Of a stretch of 64,000 bases of DNA, positions 18,160 to 27,561 are shown piece after piece (the first letter of the stretch is position 1; each line of letters opens with the position of its first letter). This DNA comes from Paracidovorax wautersii (lineage in GTDB: Bacteria; Pseudomonadota; Gammaproteobacteria; Burkholderiales; Burkholderiaceae_C), in NCBI RefSeq assembly GCF_031453675.1, contig NZ_JAVIZX010000001.1, forward strand, positions 3,370,001 to 3,434,000, written 5' to 3'. The notes under the pieces were generated by a model, which saw nothing but the letters and a program-made list of their open reading frames with translations, was not told the origin of the DNA and ran no database searches. The translations under genes and the position numbers were made by a program.

Positions 18160-18176
18160 GTTCATGCCGTGTTCAG
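18160..18176 (+). promoter_or_regulatory. PmrA/QseB-like direct repeat before pap2
   Basis: GTTCAT-GCCGT-GTTCAG: two hexamers with an 11-base period, the spacing used by PmrA and QseB (hexamer-N5-hexamer). It lies 86 bases before pap2 and 86 bases before the response regulator start, so it could serve both promoters. Confidence 0.5.
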
Positions 18177-18262
18177 GCTGCACCGCTAGTCTGCCGGTCT
18201 GCGCAGTCCTGCGCACCTGCCCGCCTTCTTCCGCGGTCGGCCGACCGACCGCCTCTACTGCC

Positions 18263-18979
18263 ATGCCTGTCCGTTCTCTCTGGCGCCTGTGCGCCGTCAC
18301 CGTGTGCCTCTTTCTCGCCGCAGCCCTGTGGGATGCCACGGCGCTCGACCTGCCGCTGGCCCGCCTGTCGGGCGATGGCGCGGGCTTCGCCTGGCGCAGC
18401 CATCCCGCGGTGGTGCGCTGGCTGCACGAAGTGCCGCGCCACCTCAGCACGCTGGGTGTGCTGGCGCTGATCGCCGGCGTGTGGTGGCCGTGGGGGTTCC
18501 TGCGCTCCATGGCCCGCGCGGACCGGCTGCAACTGGTCGGCTCGATCCTGGCGGCGATGGGGGCCGTGATTGTGGCCAAGCGGCTCAGCGCGACCAGCTG
18601 CCCATGGGACCTGGCCGAATTCGGCGGCATGGCGCGCTACGTGTCCCACTGGTCCTGGGGCACCTATGACGGCGGCCCGGGCCACTGCTTTCCGGGCGGC
18701 CATGCTTCTGCGGCATTTGCCTACCTGGCGGGCTGGTGCGTGGTGCGGCGCACGCAGCCCGGGCTCTCGGGGCGCTGGCTGGCCGGCGCGCTGGCGGCCG
18801 GCCTGGTGCTGGGCGTGGCGCAGCAGGTGCGCGGCGCCCACTATATGAGCCACACCTTCTGGAGCGCCTGGATCTGCTGGACCACGGGCCTGGCTGTGGA
18901 GGCTGCCGTGACCGCGTGGCGCAGGGGCCGGGCCGGCGGCGGGGCCCTGCTGCGCGATACGAAGCTGAACGAAGCCTGA
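18263..18979 (+). CDS. PAP2-family membrane phosphatase
   Basis: A 238-residue inner-membrane protein with about five hydrophobic segments. The phosphatase motifs are KRLSATSCPWDL near residue 110, CFPGGHASAAFAY near 140 and QQVRGAHYMSHTFWSAW near 190, corresponding to KX6RP, PSGH and SRX5H. The first has Cys-Pro in place of Arg-Pro. Family members dephosphorylate lipid pyrophosphates. It lies 46 bases before eptA; a pap2 gene next to an EptA/MCR gene is a known arrangement. Likely role: lipid A or undecaprenyl-phosphate metabolism. Confidence 0.9.
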   Translation: MPVRSLWRLCAVTVCLFLAAALWDATALDLPLARLSGDGAGFAWRSHPAVVRWLHEVPRHLSTLGVLALIAGVWWPWGFLRSMARADRLQLVGSILAAMGAVIVAKRLSATSCPWDLAEFGGMARYVSHWSWGTYDGGPGHCFPGGHASAAFAYLAGWCVVRRTQPGLSGRWLAGALAAGLVLGVAQQVRGAHYMSHTFWSAWICWTTGLAVEAAVTAWRRGRAGGGALLRDTKLNEA

Positions 18980-18986
18980 GCGAGCC

Positions 18987-19003
18987 GTTCAGGGAGGTTT
19001 CAG
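18987..19003 (+). promoter_or_regulatory. PmrA/QseB-like direct repeat before eptA
   Basis: GTTCAG-GGAGG-TTTCAG has the same 11-base period as the site at 18160 and starts 7 bases after the pap2 stop, ending 22 bases before eptA. It suggests eptA has its own regulated promoter as well as any read-through from pap2. Confidence 0.5.
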
Positions 19004-19025
19004 ATGGCCTGCAGATCATCGTGCC

Positions 19026-20837
19026 ATGACCTCCACGTCCCTCCCGTCCCCGGCGCAGTCCGCGCCTTCCCTTGATCTGCCCTCTGCGGGGCGCACGGCG
19101 CTGCAGCGCGTGGCCGCCTGGCGTCCGCCGGTGCTGTCCGCCCGTCAGGTGGTGCTGGCGTTGACGGCCTACCTGGTCGCCGTGGCGAACTGGCCGCTGT
19201 GGATGGCGCTGGCCCACATGGGCGAGCCGCCCAGCATGTATTTGCGCAGCGCGGCGCTGCTCGCCCTGCTGATGGCCTGCGGCACGGTGGCGCTGCTGTC
19301 GCTGACGGCCTGGACGCGGTTCATGAAGCCGCTGTGGCTGGCCGTGGTGGTGGTGGCGGCCCTGGCGCAGTACTACATGCTCACCTACCACGTGGTGATG
19401 GACCCGGGCATGGCGGCCAACGTGCTGCAGACCGATGTGCACGAGGTCTCCGACCTGCTGGGATGGCGCATGGTGTTCGGCGTGGTGGCCGTGGTGGCGC
19501 TGCCGGCCTGGTGGCTGGCGCGGATGCGCATCCCGGCCATGCCGGTGCGCCGGCAGGTCGGCCGCAACCTGCTGCTGCTGGCGGCGGCGCTGGTGGGCGC
19601 GGCCGCGCTGATCGCCGGCTTCTCGCGCGATCTGGCGCCGCTGATGCGCAACCATCCCACGCTGCGCTACATGATGAATCCACTGGCACCGCTGTATTCG
19701 GGCAGCGTGGCTGCCCTGCGGCCGCTGCGCAATGTCCAGCACGCGCTGGTGCCCATGGGGCAGGGCGCTGCCCTGGGCGCAACGCACACGGCCGGGGCCA
19801 AGCCCGTGCTGTACGTGGTGGTGGTGGGCGAGACGGCGCGCTCCGACCATTTCGCGCTCAACGGCTATGACCGCGACACAACGCCCGAACTGGCGCGCCG
19901 CGGCGTGGTGAGCTGGTCGGACGTGCATTCCTGCGGTACCAGCACGGCGGCGTCGGTGCCGTGCATGTTCTCGCCGCTGGGCAAGAAGGGCTACGAGGCG
20001 CGCAAGGGCGAGACAGAGAACCTGCTGGACGTGGTTCAGGCCGCCGGCCTGGGCGTGCTGTGGATCGACAACCAGGCAGGCTGCAAGGGCGTGTGCGAGC
20101 GCGTTCCGCACATGAACGCGGGCGACGGCCTGCCGCCGGAACAGCGCGCCGCCCTGTGCCCCGGTGGCGAATGCCGCGACGAAGCCATGCTGTATGCGCT
20201 GGAGCAGCGCCTGCAGGCGGTGCCGGCCGATCGCCGCCAGCGCGGGGTGCTGCTGGTGCTGCACCAGATGGGCAGCCACGGCCCGGCGTACTTCAAGCGC
20301 TCGTCTGCAGGCGCCAAGCGCTTCCAGCCCGAATGCCGCACCGAAGTGCTGGCCGATTGCGGCCACGGCGAGCTGATGAACGCCTACGACAACTCCATCG
20401 TGGAAACCGACGCCTTCCTGGCCCACACCATCGACTGGCTCCAAGCGCAGTCCGCGCACTACGACACCGGCATGGTCTACATGAGCGACCACGGCGAGTC
20501 GCTGGGCGAATACGGGCTGTTCCTGCATGGCATGCCGTATTCGCTGGCGCCCGATGTGCAGAAGCACGTGCCCATGGTGGGCTGGTGGAGCCTGGGCATG
20601 CTGCAGCGCGCCCAGCTCGCCACAGCCTGTCTGCGCGGCGGTTCGGACGTTGCGCTGACGCACGACAACCTGTACCACACGGTGCTCGGCATGCTGGATG
20701 TGCAGTCGCCGACCTACCAGGGCGGGCTGGATGCGTTTGCCGGCTGCAAGGCCGACCTGGCTGCATCGCGCAAGCCCGCAGCGGGCGGCAGACCGGTAGC
20801 CGCCACGGCGACGCCACGGGCCGCCCAAGCCGGATGA
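19026..20837 (+). CDS. eptA: Lipid A phosphoethanolamine transferase
   Basis: A 603-residue inner-membrane enzyme that moves phosphoethanolamine from phosphatidylethanolamine to lipid A. About five membrane helices (residues 40-200) precede a periplasmic alkaline-phosphatase-like domain. Visible catalytic features are Glu269 (VVVVGETARSDHF), the nucleophile Thr305 in SCGTSTAASVPCMFS, His418 (MGSHGPAY) and Asp488-His489 (MSDHGESLGE); paired cysteines (353, 357, 379, 383) match the family disulfides. Residue numbers are counted by hand. Family members confer polymyxin resistance. It follows pap2 and a PmrA-like repeat. Confidence 0.95.
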   Translation: MTSTSLPSPAQSAPSLDLPSAGRTALQRVAAWRPPVLSARQVVLALTAYLVAVANWPLWMALAHMGEPPSMYLRSAALLALLMACGTVALLSLTAWTRFMKPLWLAVVVVAALAQYYMLTYHVVMDPGMAANVLQTDVHEVSDLLGWRMVFGVVAVVALPAWWLARMRIPAMPVRRQVGRNLLLLAAALVGAAALIAGFSRDLAPLMRNHPTLRYMMNPLAPLYSGSVAALRPLRNVQHALVPMGQGAALGATHTAGAKPVLYVVVVGETARSDHFALNGYDRDTTPELARRGVVSWSDVHSCGTSTAASVPCMFSPLGKKGYEARKGETENLLDVVQAAGLGVLWIDNQAGCKGVCERVPHMNAGDGLPPEQRAALCPGGECRDEAMLYALEQRLQAVPADRRQRGVLLVLHQMGSHGPAYFKRSSAGAKRFQPECRTEVLADCGHGELMNAYDNSIVETDAFLAHTIDWLQAQSAHYDTGMVYMSDHGESLGEYGLFLHGMPYSLAPDVQKHVPMVGWWSLGMLQRAQLATACLRGGSDVALTHDNLYHTVLGMLDVQSPTYQGGLDAFAGCKADLAASRKPAAGGRPVAATATPRAAQAG

Positions 20838-20838
20838 C

Positions 20839-20854
20839 CCCGCCACCGGGCGGG
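20839..20854. terminator. GC hairpin between convergent eptA and garD
   Basis: CCCGCC-ACCG-GGCGGG forms a 6-bp stem in the 28-base gap between the two stops. There is no T run on either side, so it is at best a weak terminator. Confidence 0.3.
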
Positions 20855-20865
20855 TGAGGCCCCTC

Positions 20866-22443
20866 TCAGGTCACCGGCGCGGGATTGAACAGCACCAGCG
20901 CATTGGCCAGCTTCCAGTGCTCCGCCCAGGTCTTCTTGCGGCCGCTGGCGACATCGAGCATGAGCTGGAACATCTCGCGGCCCACGTCCTCGATGGTGGC
21001 CTCGCCGTCGGCGATGCGGCCGGCGTTCACGTCCATCAGGTCGTGCCAGCGGCGGGCCAGATCGGTGCGCGTGGCGACCTTGATCACCGGCACCTCGGCC
21101 AGGCCGTAGGGCGTGCCGCGGCCGGTGGTGAACACGTGCAGGTTCATGCCCGCGGCGACCTGCAGCGTGCCGCAGATGAAGTCGCTGGCCGGGGTGGCGG
21201 CGTAGGTCAGGCCCTTCTGCGTGAGCTTGTCGCCGGGCGAGAGCACGCCGGTGATGGGCGAGCTGCCGCTCTTGACGATGGAGCCCATGGCCTTCTCGAC
21301 GATGTTCGACAGGCCGCCCTTCTTGTTGCCGGGCGTGGTGTTGGCGCTGCGGTCCACGCGGCCCTTGTTCAGGTAGGCGTCGTACCAGGCCATCTCGCGG
21401 ATCATGGCCTCGGCCACTTCCGGGGTGGACGCGCGTGAGGTGAGCTGGTCGATGCCGTCGCGCACCTCGGTCACTTCACTGAACATCACCGTGGCGCCGG
21501 CGCGCACCAGCAGGTCGGTGCAGTAGCCCACGGCCGGGTTGGCGGTGACGCCGCTGAAGGCATCGCTGCCGCCGCACTGCACGCCCACGACCAGTTCGCT
21601 GGCGGGCACGGTCTCGCGGCGGCGCGCGTTCAGGCGTTTGAGGTGCTGCTCGGCCTGGCGCATCACCGAGTCGACCATGGACATGAAACCCACGTGGGCT
21701 TCGTCCTGCAGGCAGACCACATCGAGCGGGGCCTCCTGCAGCGTGCGCTGGTCCACCAGCGGAATGGAGCCGGGCGGCAGCAGGCGCTCGGGCTGCAGCT
21801 TCTCGCAGCCCAGGCTCACCACCATCACCTCGCCGCCGAAGTTGGGGTTCAGGCTGATGTTGCGCAGCGTGCGGATGGGGATCACCGCGTCGGGTGCGTC
21901 GATCGCCACGCCGCAGCCGTAGGTATGGGCCAGGGCCACCACGTCGTCCACGTTCGGGTACTTCGGCAGCAGTTCGGCCTTGATGCGCTGCACGGCGAAT
22001 TCGGTCACGCCGGCCACGCACTGCACGGTCTCGGTGATGGCGAGGATGTTGCGCGTGCCGACCGAGCCGTCCGCATTGCGGTAGCCCTCGAAGGTGTAGC
22101 CCTCCAGCGGCGGCTGGGCTGCGGGCTTGACGGTGGCGATCGGCAGGCCCTCCAGCGAGCGGGCCTCGGGCATGTTCAGCAGTTTCTCGTGCACCCAGCT
22201 GCCGGCCGGAATGGCCTTGATGGCATAGCCGATGGGCACGTTGTAGCGCCGCACCACGCCGCCTTCGGGGATGTCCTCCAGCGCCACCTTGTGGGCTTGG
22301 GGGACATGGTCCAGCAGCGTGAGCCCGGACGGGAATGTGGTGCCGGCCGGCAGGCCGCCGTCGTTGGCCACGATGGCGACGTTGTCGGCTTCGTGCATCT
22401 TGATGTGCAGCGGGGGGCGCACGGGGGTGGTTCTGGCGTTCAT
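20866..22443 (-). CDS. garD: Galactarate dehydratase
   Basis: A 525-residue UxaA/GarD-family enzyme (E. coli GarD has 523), converting galactarate to 5-keto-4-deoxyglucarate. Family segments include an N-terminal SAF-like part ([20 protein letters not shown]), [17 protein letters not shown] near residue 125, [39 protein letters not shown] near 295 and [19 protein letters not shown] near 435. Conserved cysteines may bind iron. It is the last gene of a minus-strand operon with an MFS carrier, a second dehydratase and a TctC receptor, divergent from a LacI regulator. Confidence 0.93.
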   Translation of the reverse strand: MNARTTPVRPPLHIKMHEADNVAIVANDGGLPAGTTFPSGLTLLDHVPQAHKVALEDIPEGGVVRRYNVPIGYAIKAIPAGSWVHEKLLNMPEARSLEGLPIATVKPAAQPPLEGYTFEGYRNADGSVGTRNILAITETVQCVAGVTEFAVQRIKAELLPKYPNVDDVVALAHTYGCGVAIDAPDAVIPIRTLRNISLNPNFGGEVMVVSLGCEKLQPERLLPPGSIPLVDQRTLQEAPLDVVCLQDEAHVGFMSMVDSVMRQAEQHLKRLNARRRETVPASELVVGVQCGGSDAFSGVTANPAVGYCTDLLVRAGATVMFSEVTEVRDGIDQLTSRASTPEVAEAMIREMAWYDAYLNKGRVDRSANTTPGNKKGGLSNIVEKAMGSIVKSGSSPITGVLSPGDKLTQKGLTYAATPASDFICGTLQVAAGMNLHVFTTGRGTPYGLAEVPVIKVATRTDLARRWHDLMDVNAGRIADGEATIEDVGREMFQLMLDVASGRKKTWAEHWKLANALVLFNPAPVT

Positions 22444-22465
22444 GGTGGGGGCTCCAAGGGCACGC

Positions 22466-23839
22466 TCAGGCGTGCTTCAGTTCGATGCGCTGGATGTCCT
22501 TGACGATCACGAGATAGGCGAAGACCGTGACCAGGGCGTTCAGCCCGACGAAGACCAGTGCTCCGCCGAAGGAATGGGTGGCTGCGAGGATATAGCCGAT
22601 CACGATGGGCGTGACGATGCCGGCGATGGCGCCGAAGGTGTTGAAGATGCTGCCGGCCAGGCCGATGACTTCCTTGGGAGCCACGTCGGCCATCACGGCC
22701 CAGCCGAAGGCGCCGAAGCCCTTGCCGAAGAACGCCAGCGCCATCAAGCCCACGATCATCCAGTCCGCGCTCACGTAGTTGCACAGGATCATGCTGGCCG
22801 ACATCAGCATGCCGATCACGATGGGTGTCTTGCGCGCCACCGTGAGCGACACGCCCCGGCGCAGCATCCAGTCGGACACCACACCGCCCAGCACGCCGCC
22901 GAGGAAGCCGCAGATGGCCGGCAGCGACACCATAAAGCCCGCCTTGAGGATGGACATGCCGCGCTCCTGCACCAGGTACACCGGGAACCAGGTGAGGAAG
23001 AAGTAGGTCAGCACGTTGATGGAGAACTGGCCGATGTAGATGCCCACCAGCATGCGGTTGGTCAGCAGCTGCTTGACGTAGAACGCGGTCTGCCCCTTGG
23101 GCTTGTCGTGTGCCTGGGCTGCTGCGTCTTCGCCCATGTGGATGAGTCCGCCGCCGGCCGCGATGTGGTCCAGCTCCGGCCGGTTCACGCCGGGGTGGGT
23201 GGCCGGGCTGCGGATGAAGAACCACCACACGATGGCCAGCGCGATGCCCGTGGCGCCCATCGAGATGTAGACCCAATGCCAGCCCACCCACTGCGTGAGA
23301 GCCGCCATCAGCGGCGTGAAGACCACGGCCGCGAAGTACTGCGCCGAGTTGAAGATGGCTGACGCCGTGCCGCGTTCCTGCGTGGGGAACCAGCCGGCCA
23401 CCACCTTGGCGTTGGCCGGGAACGCCGGCGCCTCGGCCATGCCGACCAGGAAGCGCATCACGAACAGCGTGGCCACGGCCGTGGCGGCCGAGGTGAAGAT
23501 GCCGACCGTGGACTGCAGCAGCGTGAAGACGGACCAGAAGAAGATGCTGGCCGCGTACACCCGGCGTGCGCCGAAGCGGTCCAGGAGCCAGCCGCCGGGC
23601 AGTTGCGACAGCACGTAGGCCCAGCTGAAGGCCGAGAAGATGTAGCCCATCTGGATGGTGTCGAACCCGAACTCCTTCTGCATCGTCGGTCCCGTGATCG
23701 ACAACGTGGCCCGGTCGGCGTAGTTGAAGGTGGTGACGAGGAAGATCATCGCCAGCACCCAGTAGCGCACGTGGGTGCGCTGCTGCGTGGCCGCTGTGGC
23801 CGGGGTGGGCAGAGAGGTGGAATCCAGTACGTGGCTCAT
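22466..23839 (-). CDS. MFS transporter, glucarate/galactarate carrier type
   Basis: A 457-residue major-facilitator protein with about twelve hydrophobic segments. The opening [20 protein letters not shown] and the segment [20 protein letters not shown] are hallmarks of the anion:cation symporter (GudP/ExuT/phthalate) branch. It lies 22 bases before garD, so proton-coupled import of galactarate or glucarate is the likely job. Substrate preference between these sugar acids cannot be told from sequence. Confidence 0.9.
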   Translation of the reverse strand: MSHVLDSTSLPTPATAATQQRTHVRYWVLAMIFLVTTFNYADRATLSITGPTMQKEFGFDTIQMGYIFSAFSWAYVLSQLPGGWLLDRFGARRVYAASIFFWSVFTLLQSTVGIFTSAATAVATLFVMRFLVGMAEAPAFPANAKVVAGWFPTQERGTASAIFNSAQYFAAVVFTPLMAALTQWVGWHWVYISMGATGIALAIVWWFFIRSPATHPGVNRPELDHIAAGGGLIHMGEDAAAQAHDKPKGQTAFYVKQLLTNRMLVGIYIGQFSINVLTYFFLTWFPVYLVQERGMSILKAGFMVSLPAICGFLGGVLGGVVSDWMLRRGVSLTVARKTPIVIGMLMSASMILCNYVSADWMIVGLMALAFFGKGFGAFGWAVMADVAPKEVIGLAGSIFNTFGAIAGIVTPIVIGYILAATHSFGGALVFVGLNALVTVFAYLVIVKDIQRIELKHA

Positions 23840-23909
23840 GCTGTCTCGGGCAGGTGGGCTGCCCGCGCTCGGGGGGACAAAGGGGGCAGGCGTCTTCGCG
23901 CCCTTGGGT

Positions 23910-25073
23910 TCAGGCGCGCTGGCCGATCTCGGCGGTTGCGCGCGTCCAGGTGCGGGCCTGCTCGCTCAGAGACAGGCCCAGGCCGGGGCGCGTGGGAACG
24001 AGCATGCGGCCGTCCTTGAGCTCCAGGCGCTCGTTGAACAGCGGCTCCAGCCAGTCGAAATGCTCGACCCAGGGCTCGCTCGGGTAGACGGCACCCAGGT
24101 GCACATGCAACTCCATCGCGAAGTGCGGCGCCAGCATCACGTTGGCCGCCTCGGCCTGCGCCGCCACTTTCAGGAACGGCGTGATGCCGCCCAGGCGGGG
24201 GCCGTCGGGCATGATGAAGTCGACGCTGCGGTGGCGGATCAATTCGGCATGTTCTGCGGCGCTGGTCAGCATCTCGCCGGTGGCGATGGGCGTGTCGAAC
24301 TGCGCGGCCAGCGCGGCATGGCCTTCGTAGTCGTAGGCGTCCAGCGGTTCCTCGATCCAGATCAGGTTGTACTGCTCGAAGATGCGGCACATGCGCTGCG
24401 CGGTGGGGCGGTCCCACTGCTGGTTGGCGTCCACCATGATGGGTGTGGCATCGCCCAGGTGCTTGCGCATGGCTTCCACGCGCTGGATGTCGAGTGCGCA
24501 GTCGGGCTGGCCCACCTTGAGCTTGCTGCCGCCGATGCCGCGGTCCAGCGACGCGCGGGCGTTGACCTTGAGCTGGTCCAGCGGCGTGTGCAGGAAGCCG
24601 CCCGAGGTGTTGTAGCAGCGGACCGAATCGCGCTGCGAGCCGAGCAGCTTGGACAGCGACAGGTTCGCGCGGCGGGCCTTCAAATCCCACAGCGCCACGT
24701 CGAAGGCGCCGATGGCCTGCACCGCCATGCCGCTGCGGCCCACCGAGGCGCCGGCCCAGCACAGCTTGGTCCACAGGCGTGCGATGTCGCTGGGGTCTTC
24801 GCCGATCAGCGCCGGCGCGATCTCCTGGGCGTGGGCGAACTGGCCGGGGCCGCCGGCGCGCTTGGAATAGCTCAGGCCCAGGCCGCGGTGGCCGTCCCGG
24901 GTCTCGATTTCCGCGAACAGCATCGCGATCTCCGTCATCGGCTTCTGCCGGCCCGTCAGCACCTTGGCGTCGCTGATCGGGTTGGCAAGCGGCAGATAGC
25001 ACGAGGACAGACGGATCCAGGCAATGCGGTCCTGGCTGGCGATGGCGTCGGAGGAAATCGGTGCGGAAGTCAT
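23910..25073 (-). CDS. Mandelate racemase/enolase-superfamily dehydratase, talarate/galactarate type
   Basis: A 387-residue enolase-superfamily enzyme. The general base motif KLKVGQPD lies near residue 170, the metal-binding acids are in MVDANQQWD near 200, WIEEPLDAYD near 225 and ATGEML near 250, and the late APHFAMELHVHL holds the second catalytic His. This set fits L-talarate/galactarate dehydratase rather than glucarate dehydratase. ATG 25073 is preferred over 25160. It shares an operon with the unrelated dehydratase GarD; the two may act on different stereoisomers. Confidence 0.85.
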   Translation of the reverse strand: MTSAPISSDAIASQDRIAWIRLSSCYLPLANPISDAKVLTGRQKPMTEIAMLFAEIETRDGHRGLGLSYSKRAGGPGQFAHAQEIAPALIGEDPSDIARLWTKLCWAGASVGRSGMAVQAIGAFDVALWDLKARRANLSLSKLLGSQRDSVRCYNTSGGFLHTPLDQLKVNARASLDRGIGGSKLKVGQPDCALDIQRVEAMRKHLGDATPIMVDANQQWDRPTAQRMCRIFEQYNLIWIEEPLDAYDYEGHAALAAQFDTPIATGEMLTSAAEHAELIRHRSVDFIMPDGPRLGGITPFLKVAAQAEAANVMLAPHFAMELHVHLGAVYPSEPWVEHFDWLEPLFNERLELKDGRMLVPTRPGLGLSLSEQARTWTRATAEIGQRA

Positions 25074-25208
25074 GGCGGAGTCAGCGGCATCGTGGCCGTC
25101 GTTGTTGGATGCAGATAGGGGGACTGGCTGGACAGGGCCGGTAGGCCTGGGAGCCCGCAAGGCCCGCCCACCGGCAGGGGCCGGCGGGCAGGGCGGCGGG
25201 TGGGGAGA

Positions 25209-26168
25209 TCAGTCGATCGAGATCTTTCCGGTCTGGATCACGGTCTTCCAGCGGTCGTATTCCTTGCGCTGGAAGGCGGCGAATTCCTCAGGCGTGTTGG
25301 TCACCATCTCGAAGCCGATCGAGACGAACTGGTCCTTCACCTTCGGGTCGTTGAGCGCCTCGACAAATGCGGCATGGGCCTTCTGGCGCACGGCAGGCGG
25401 CAGGCCCTTGGGCGCGACGATGGCCTGCCAGGAGGCGACTTCGACGTTCTTCACGCCGGCTTCGGCGAGCGTGGGCACGTCGGGCAGCACAGGCGAGCGC
25501 TTCGGGCTGGTGATCGCCAGGGGGCGCATCTTGCCGGCCTTGATGTACTGGATGACCGAGTTGACGTTCTGGAACGACGCGTCCACCTGGTTGCCGATGA
25601 GGTCGGTATGGGCCGGTGCGCCGCCCTTGTAGGGGATGTGCACGCCCTGGGTGCCCGTCTGCTGCCAGAACAGTTCCGCCGTCAGATGGTCGCTGGAGCC
25701 GTTGCCGGCCGAGGCGAAGCTCATCTTGTTGGGGTGCGCCTTCAGGTGCGCGACGACGTCGGCCACGCTCTTGTGCGGGGAACTGGCGGGGACGACCAGC
25801 ACGTTGGGCGACTGCACGGCCACGGTGATGAAGTCGAAGTCCTTCGTCGGGTCGTAGGGCAGGCTCTTGAGCAGGTGCGGCACGATGACCAGCGGGCCCA
25901 GCGAGGTCACCAGGAAGGTGTAGCCGTCGGCCGGTGCGCGCTGCACGAAGGTGGCGCCGATGGTGCCGGTGGCGCCGGGCTTGTTGTCCACCAGGAAGGA
26001 TTGCTTGAACTTCTCGGTCAGGCGCGGGCCGATGGCGCGGGCGACCTGGTCGGTCGAGCCGCCGGGTGGGAACGGCACCACCAGGGTGACGGGCTTTTCG
26101 GGCCAGTTCTGGGCAGAGGCGCCCAATGCGGCCAGCGTGAGCGCTGCGGTCAGCAAAACTTTCTTCAT
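25209..26168 (-). CDS. TctC/Bug-type tripartite tricarboxylate receptor
   Basis: A 319-residue periplasmic receptor. The signal peptide is MKKVLLTAALTLAALGASAQ (residues 1-20). The two Bug motifs are VPFPPGGSTDQVARA (about 30-44) and VDNKPGATGTIGATF (about 60-74), and HIPYKGGAPAHTDLIGNQVD lies near 165. GGAGACACC precedes ATG 26168. It is the first gene of the galactarate operon, with two LacI-type operators upstream, so it likely binds a sugar acid. No TctA/TctB membrane genes are in the window. Confidence 0.93.
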   Translation of the reverse strand: MKKVLLTAALTLAALGASAQNWPEKPVTLVVPFPPGGSTDQVARAIGPRLTEKFKQSFLVDNKPGATGTIGATFVQRAPADGYTFLVTSLGPLVIVPHLLKSLPYDPTKDFDFITVAVQSPNVLVVPASSPHKSVADVVAHLKAHPNKMSFASAGNGSSDHLTAELFWQQTGTQGVHIPYKGGAPAHTDLIGNQVDASFQNVNSVIQYIKAGKMRPLAITSPKRSPVLPDVPTLAEAGVKNVEVASWQAIVAPKGLPPAVRQKAHAAFVEALNDPKVKDQFVSIGFEMVTNTPEEFAAFQRKEYDRWKTVIQTGKISID

Positions 26169-26196
26169 GGTGTCTCCTCGGTCATCCCGGCAAGGG

Positions 26197-26210
26197 TGAC
26201 ATCGTTGTCA
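26197..26210. promoter_or_regulatory. LacI-type operator, proximal
   Basis: TGACATCGTTGTCA, with perfect TGACA/TGTCA arms, lies 29 bases upstream of the tctC start. It differs by one base from the core at 26284-26297. Binding here would block the galactarate operon. Confidence 0.65.
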
Positions 26211-26280
26211 TTTGCACAAAAGGTGGTGTGGCGGGGCTCTCTTTGTGGGCTGTTATGTGTGTAGGAAAACACCGCTGTGC

Positions 26281-26300
26281 AAATGATATCGTTGTCATTT
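26281..26300. promoter_or_regulatory. LacI-type operator, distal
   Basis: AAATGATATCGTTGTCATTT has perfect 6-base outer arms (AAATGA/TCATTT). With the site at 26197 it makes a pair 87 bases apart, centre to centre, which could support looping and control of both the operon and the lacI-type gene at 26444. Confidence 0.65.
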
Positions 26301-26443
26301 GGCGTGAAAATCAGGGTTTCCCCGCACATGCGCCAGCCTGCTACCGGAGGGGCGGTGCCGATCTGATAACGTCCCGCCCGGGCGGTGCCGGCTGTTGGCT
26401 ATCGACTCTTCGACGTATCTGACCGGGCCGCTGGGGCGCATCC

Positions 26444-27448
26444 ATGACCGCATTTCTTCCTACCAAGCCCGCCACGCTGCATGACGTGGCCAAGGCCGCC
26501 GGCGTCTCGCTGATCACGGCCTCGCGCGCGCTGGGCAATCCGGGCATCGTGTCCGAGAAGACGCGCGTCCGCGTCGAGCAGGCGGTGGAGGCGACGGGCT
26601 ACATCCCCAATCTGCTGGCGGGCGGGCTCAAGTCCAAGCGCAGCCGCATGGTGGCGGGCATCGTGCCCGCGCTGTCGGTCTCCCAGTTCCTGCCGACCGT
26701 GCAGACCTTGACCGCAGCCCTGCACGAAGAGGGCTACCAGCTGCTGCTGGGCCAGACCTTCTACGACGCCGAGCGCGAGGAAGAGGTGCTGGCGGCCATG
26801 GTCAGCCGCCAGCCCGACGGCATCGTGATGATGGGCTTGGTGCAGTCCGAGCGGGCGCGCGAGCGCCTGCGCCGCCTGCGCGTGCCCGTGGTCGAAACCT
26901 GGGACATGAGCGACCGGCCGGTGGACATGGTCATCGGCTTCTCGCACCTGAAGGTGGGCAGCGCGCTGGCGGGCTACTTCCTGGCCCAGGGCTACGAGCG
27001 CATCGGCATCGCCACCGGCAGCGACCACCGGGCCATGCAGCGCCGCGAAGGCTTCCTGGCCGCCTGGGGGCGCGACGTGCCGACGGCCGTGGTGCCGGCA
27101 CCCAGCACGTTGGAGCGGGGGCGTCTGGCGCTGGGCGAACTGATGGAGCGGCAGCCCGGGCTGCAGGCCGTGATGTGCAGCTCCGACATGCTGGCCCACG
27201 GCATCCTGGTGGAGGCGCGGGCCCGCGGCCTGCGCGTGCCGCAGGACCTGGCGGTGACGGGCTTCGGCAATGCCGAGTTCGGCGCGCACATGGTGCCTTC
27301 CATCACCACGGTGCATGTGGACGGGCCCGAGATCGGCCGGCTCGCGGCGCACCTGATCATGGACCGTTGCCGGGGTGTAGCGTCGGCACAGACCCGCCAC
27401 GACCTCGGGTTCCACCTCATCGAACGCGGTTCGACGGCGCAGCCGTGA
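26444..27448 (+). CDS. LacI-family transcriptional regulator
   Basis: A 334-residue regulator. The N-terminal headpiece is TLHDVAKAAGVSLITASRAL (residues 10-29) and the hinge is near IPNLLAGGLKSKRS. The periplasmic-binding-protein-like domain (65-330) includes VAGIVPALSVSQFLPTVQTL and VTGFGNAEFGAHMVPSITTV. It resembles GntR-type LacI members that sense sugar acids. It is divergent from the galactarate operon, and two near-identical palindromes lie between them. Confidence 0.93.
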   Translation: MTAFLPTKPATLHDVAKAAGVSLITASRALGNPGIVSEKTRVRVEQAVEATGYIPNLLAGGLKSKRSRMVAGIVPALSVSQFLPTVQTLTAALHEEGYQLLLGQTFYDAEREEEVLAAMVSRQPDGIVMMGLVQSERARERLRRLRVPVVETWDMSDRPVDMVIGFSHLKVGSALAGYFLAQGYERIGIATGSDHRAMQRREGFLAAWGRDVPTAVVPAPSTLERGRLALGELMERQPGLQAVMCSSDMLAHGILVEARARGLRVPQDLAVTGFGNAEFGAHMVPSITTVHVDGPEIGRLAAHLIMDRCRGVASAQTRHDLGFHLIERGSTAQP

Positions 27449-27496
27449 AGCACGGCTCCCGGAGGGGCGCGTTGTGACCGCCCTGCGCGCTGGCGG

Positions 27497-27550
27497 AAAT
27501 AAGGGTTAAAAGTGCCTCTAGCCCTTTCTGGGCAAGCGCAGACAGCTATG
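27497..27550 (-). repeat. Dispersed repeat copy 4
   Basis: On the minus strand CATAGCTGTCTGCGCTTGCC, then CAGAAAGGGCTAGAGGCAC, a diverged copy between the convergent lacI-type gene and the AhpD-like gene. Confidence 0.7.
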
Positions 27551-27561
27551 GTTTCGGGAGT

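Noticed and set aside
18263-20837. A transferred mcr-type colistin-resistance element
   Set aside because: The pap2/eptA order and motifs recall mcr cassettes, but there are no insertion-sequence ends, composition matches the flanks and a chromosomal two-component system is built in.
18585-20846. A 753-codon open frame on the minus strand
   Set aside because: It is antisense to pap2 and eptA, both with complete motif sets.
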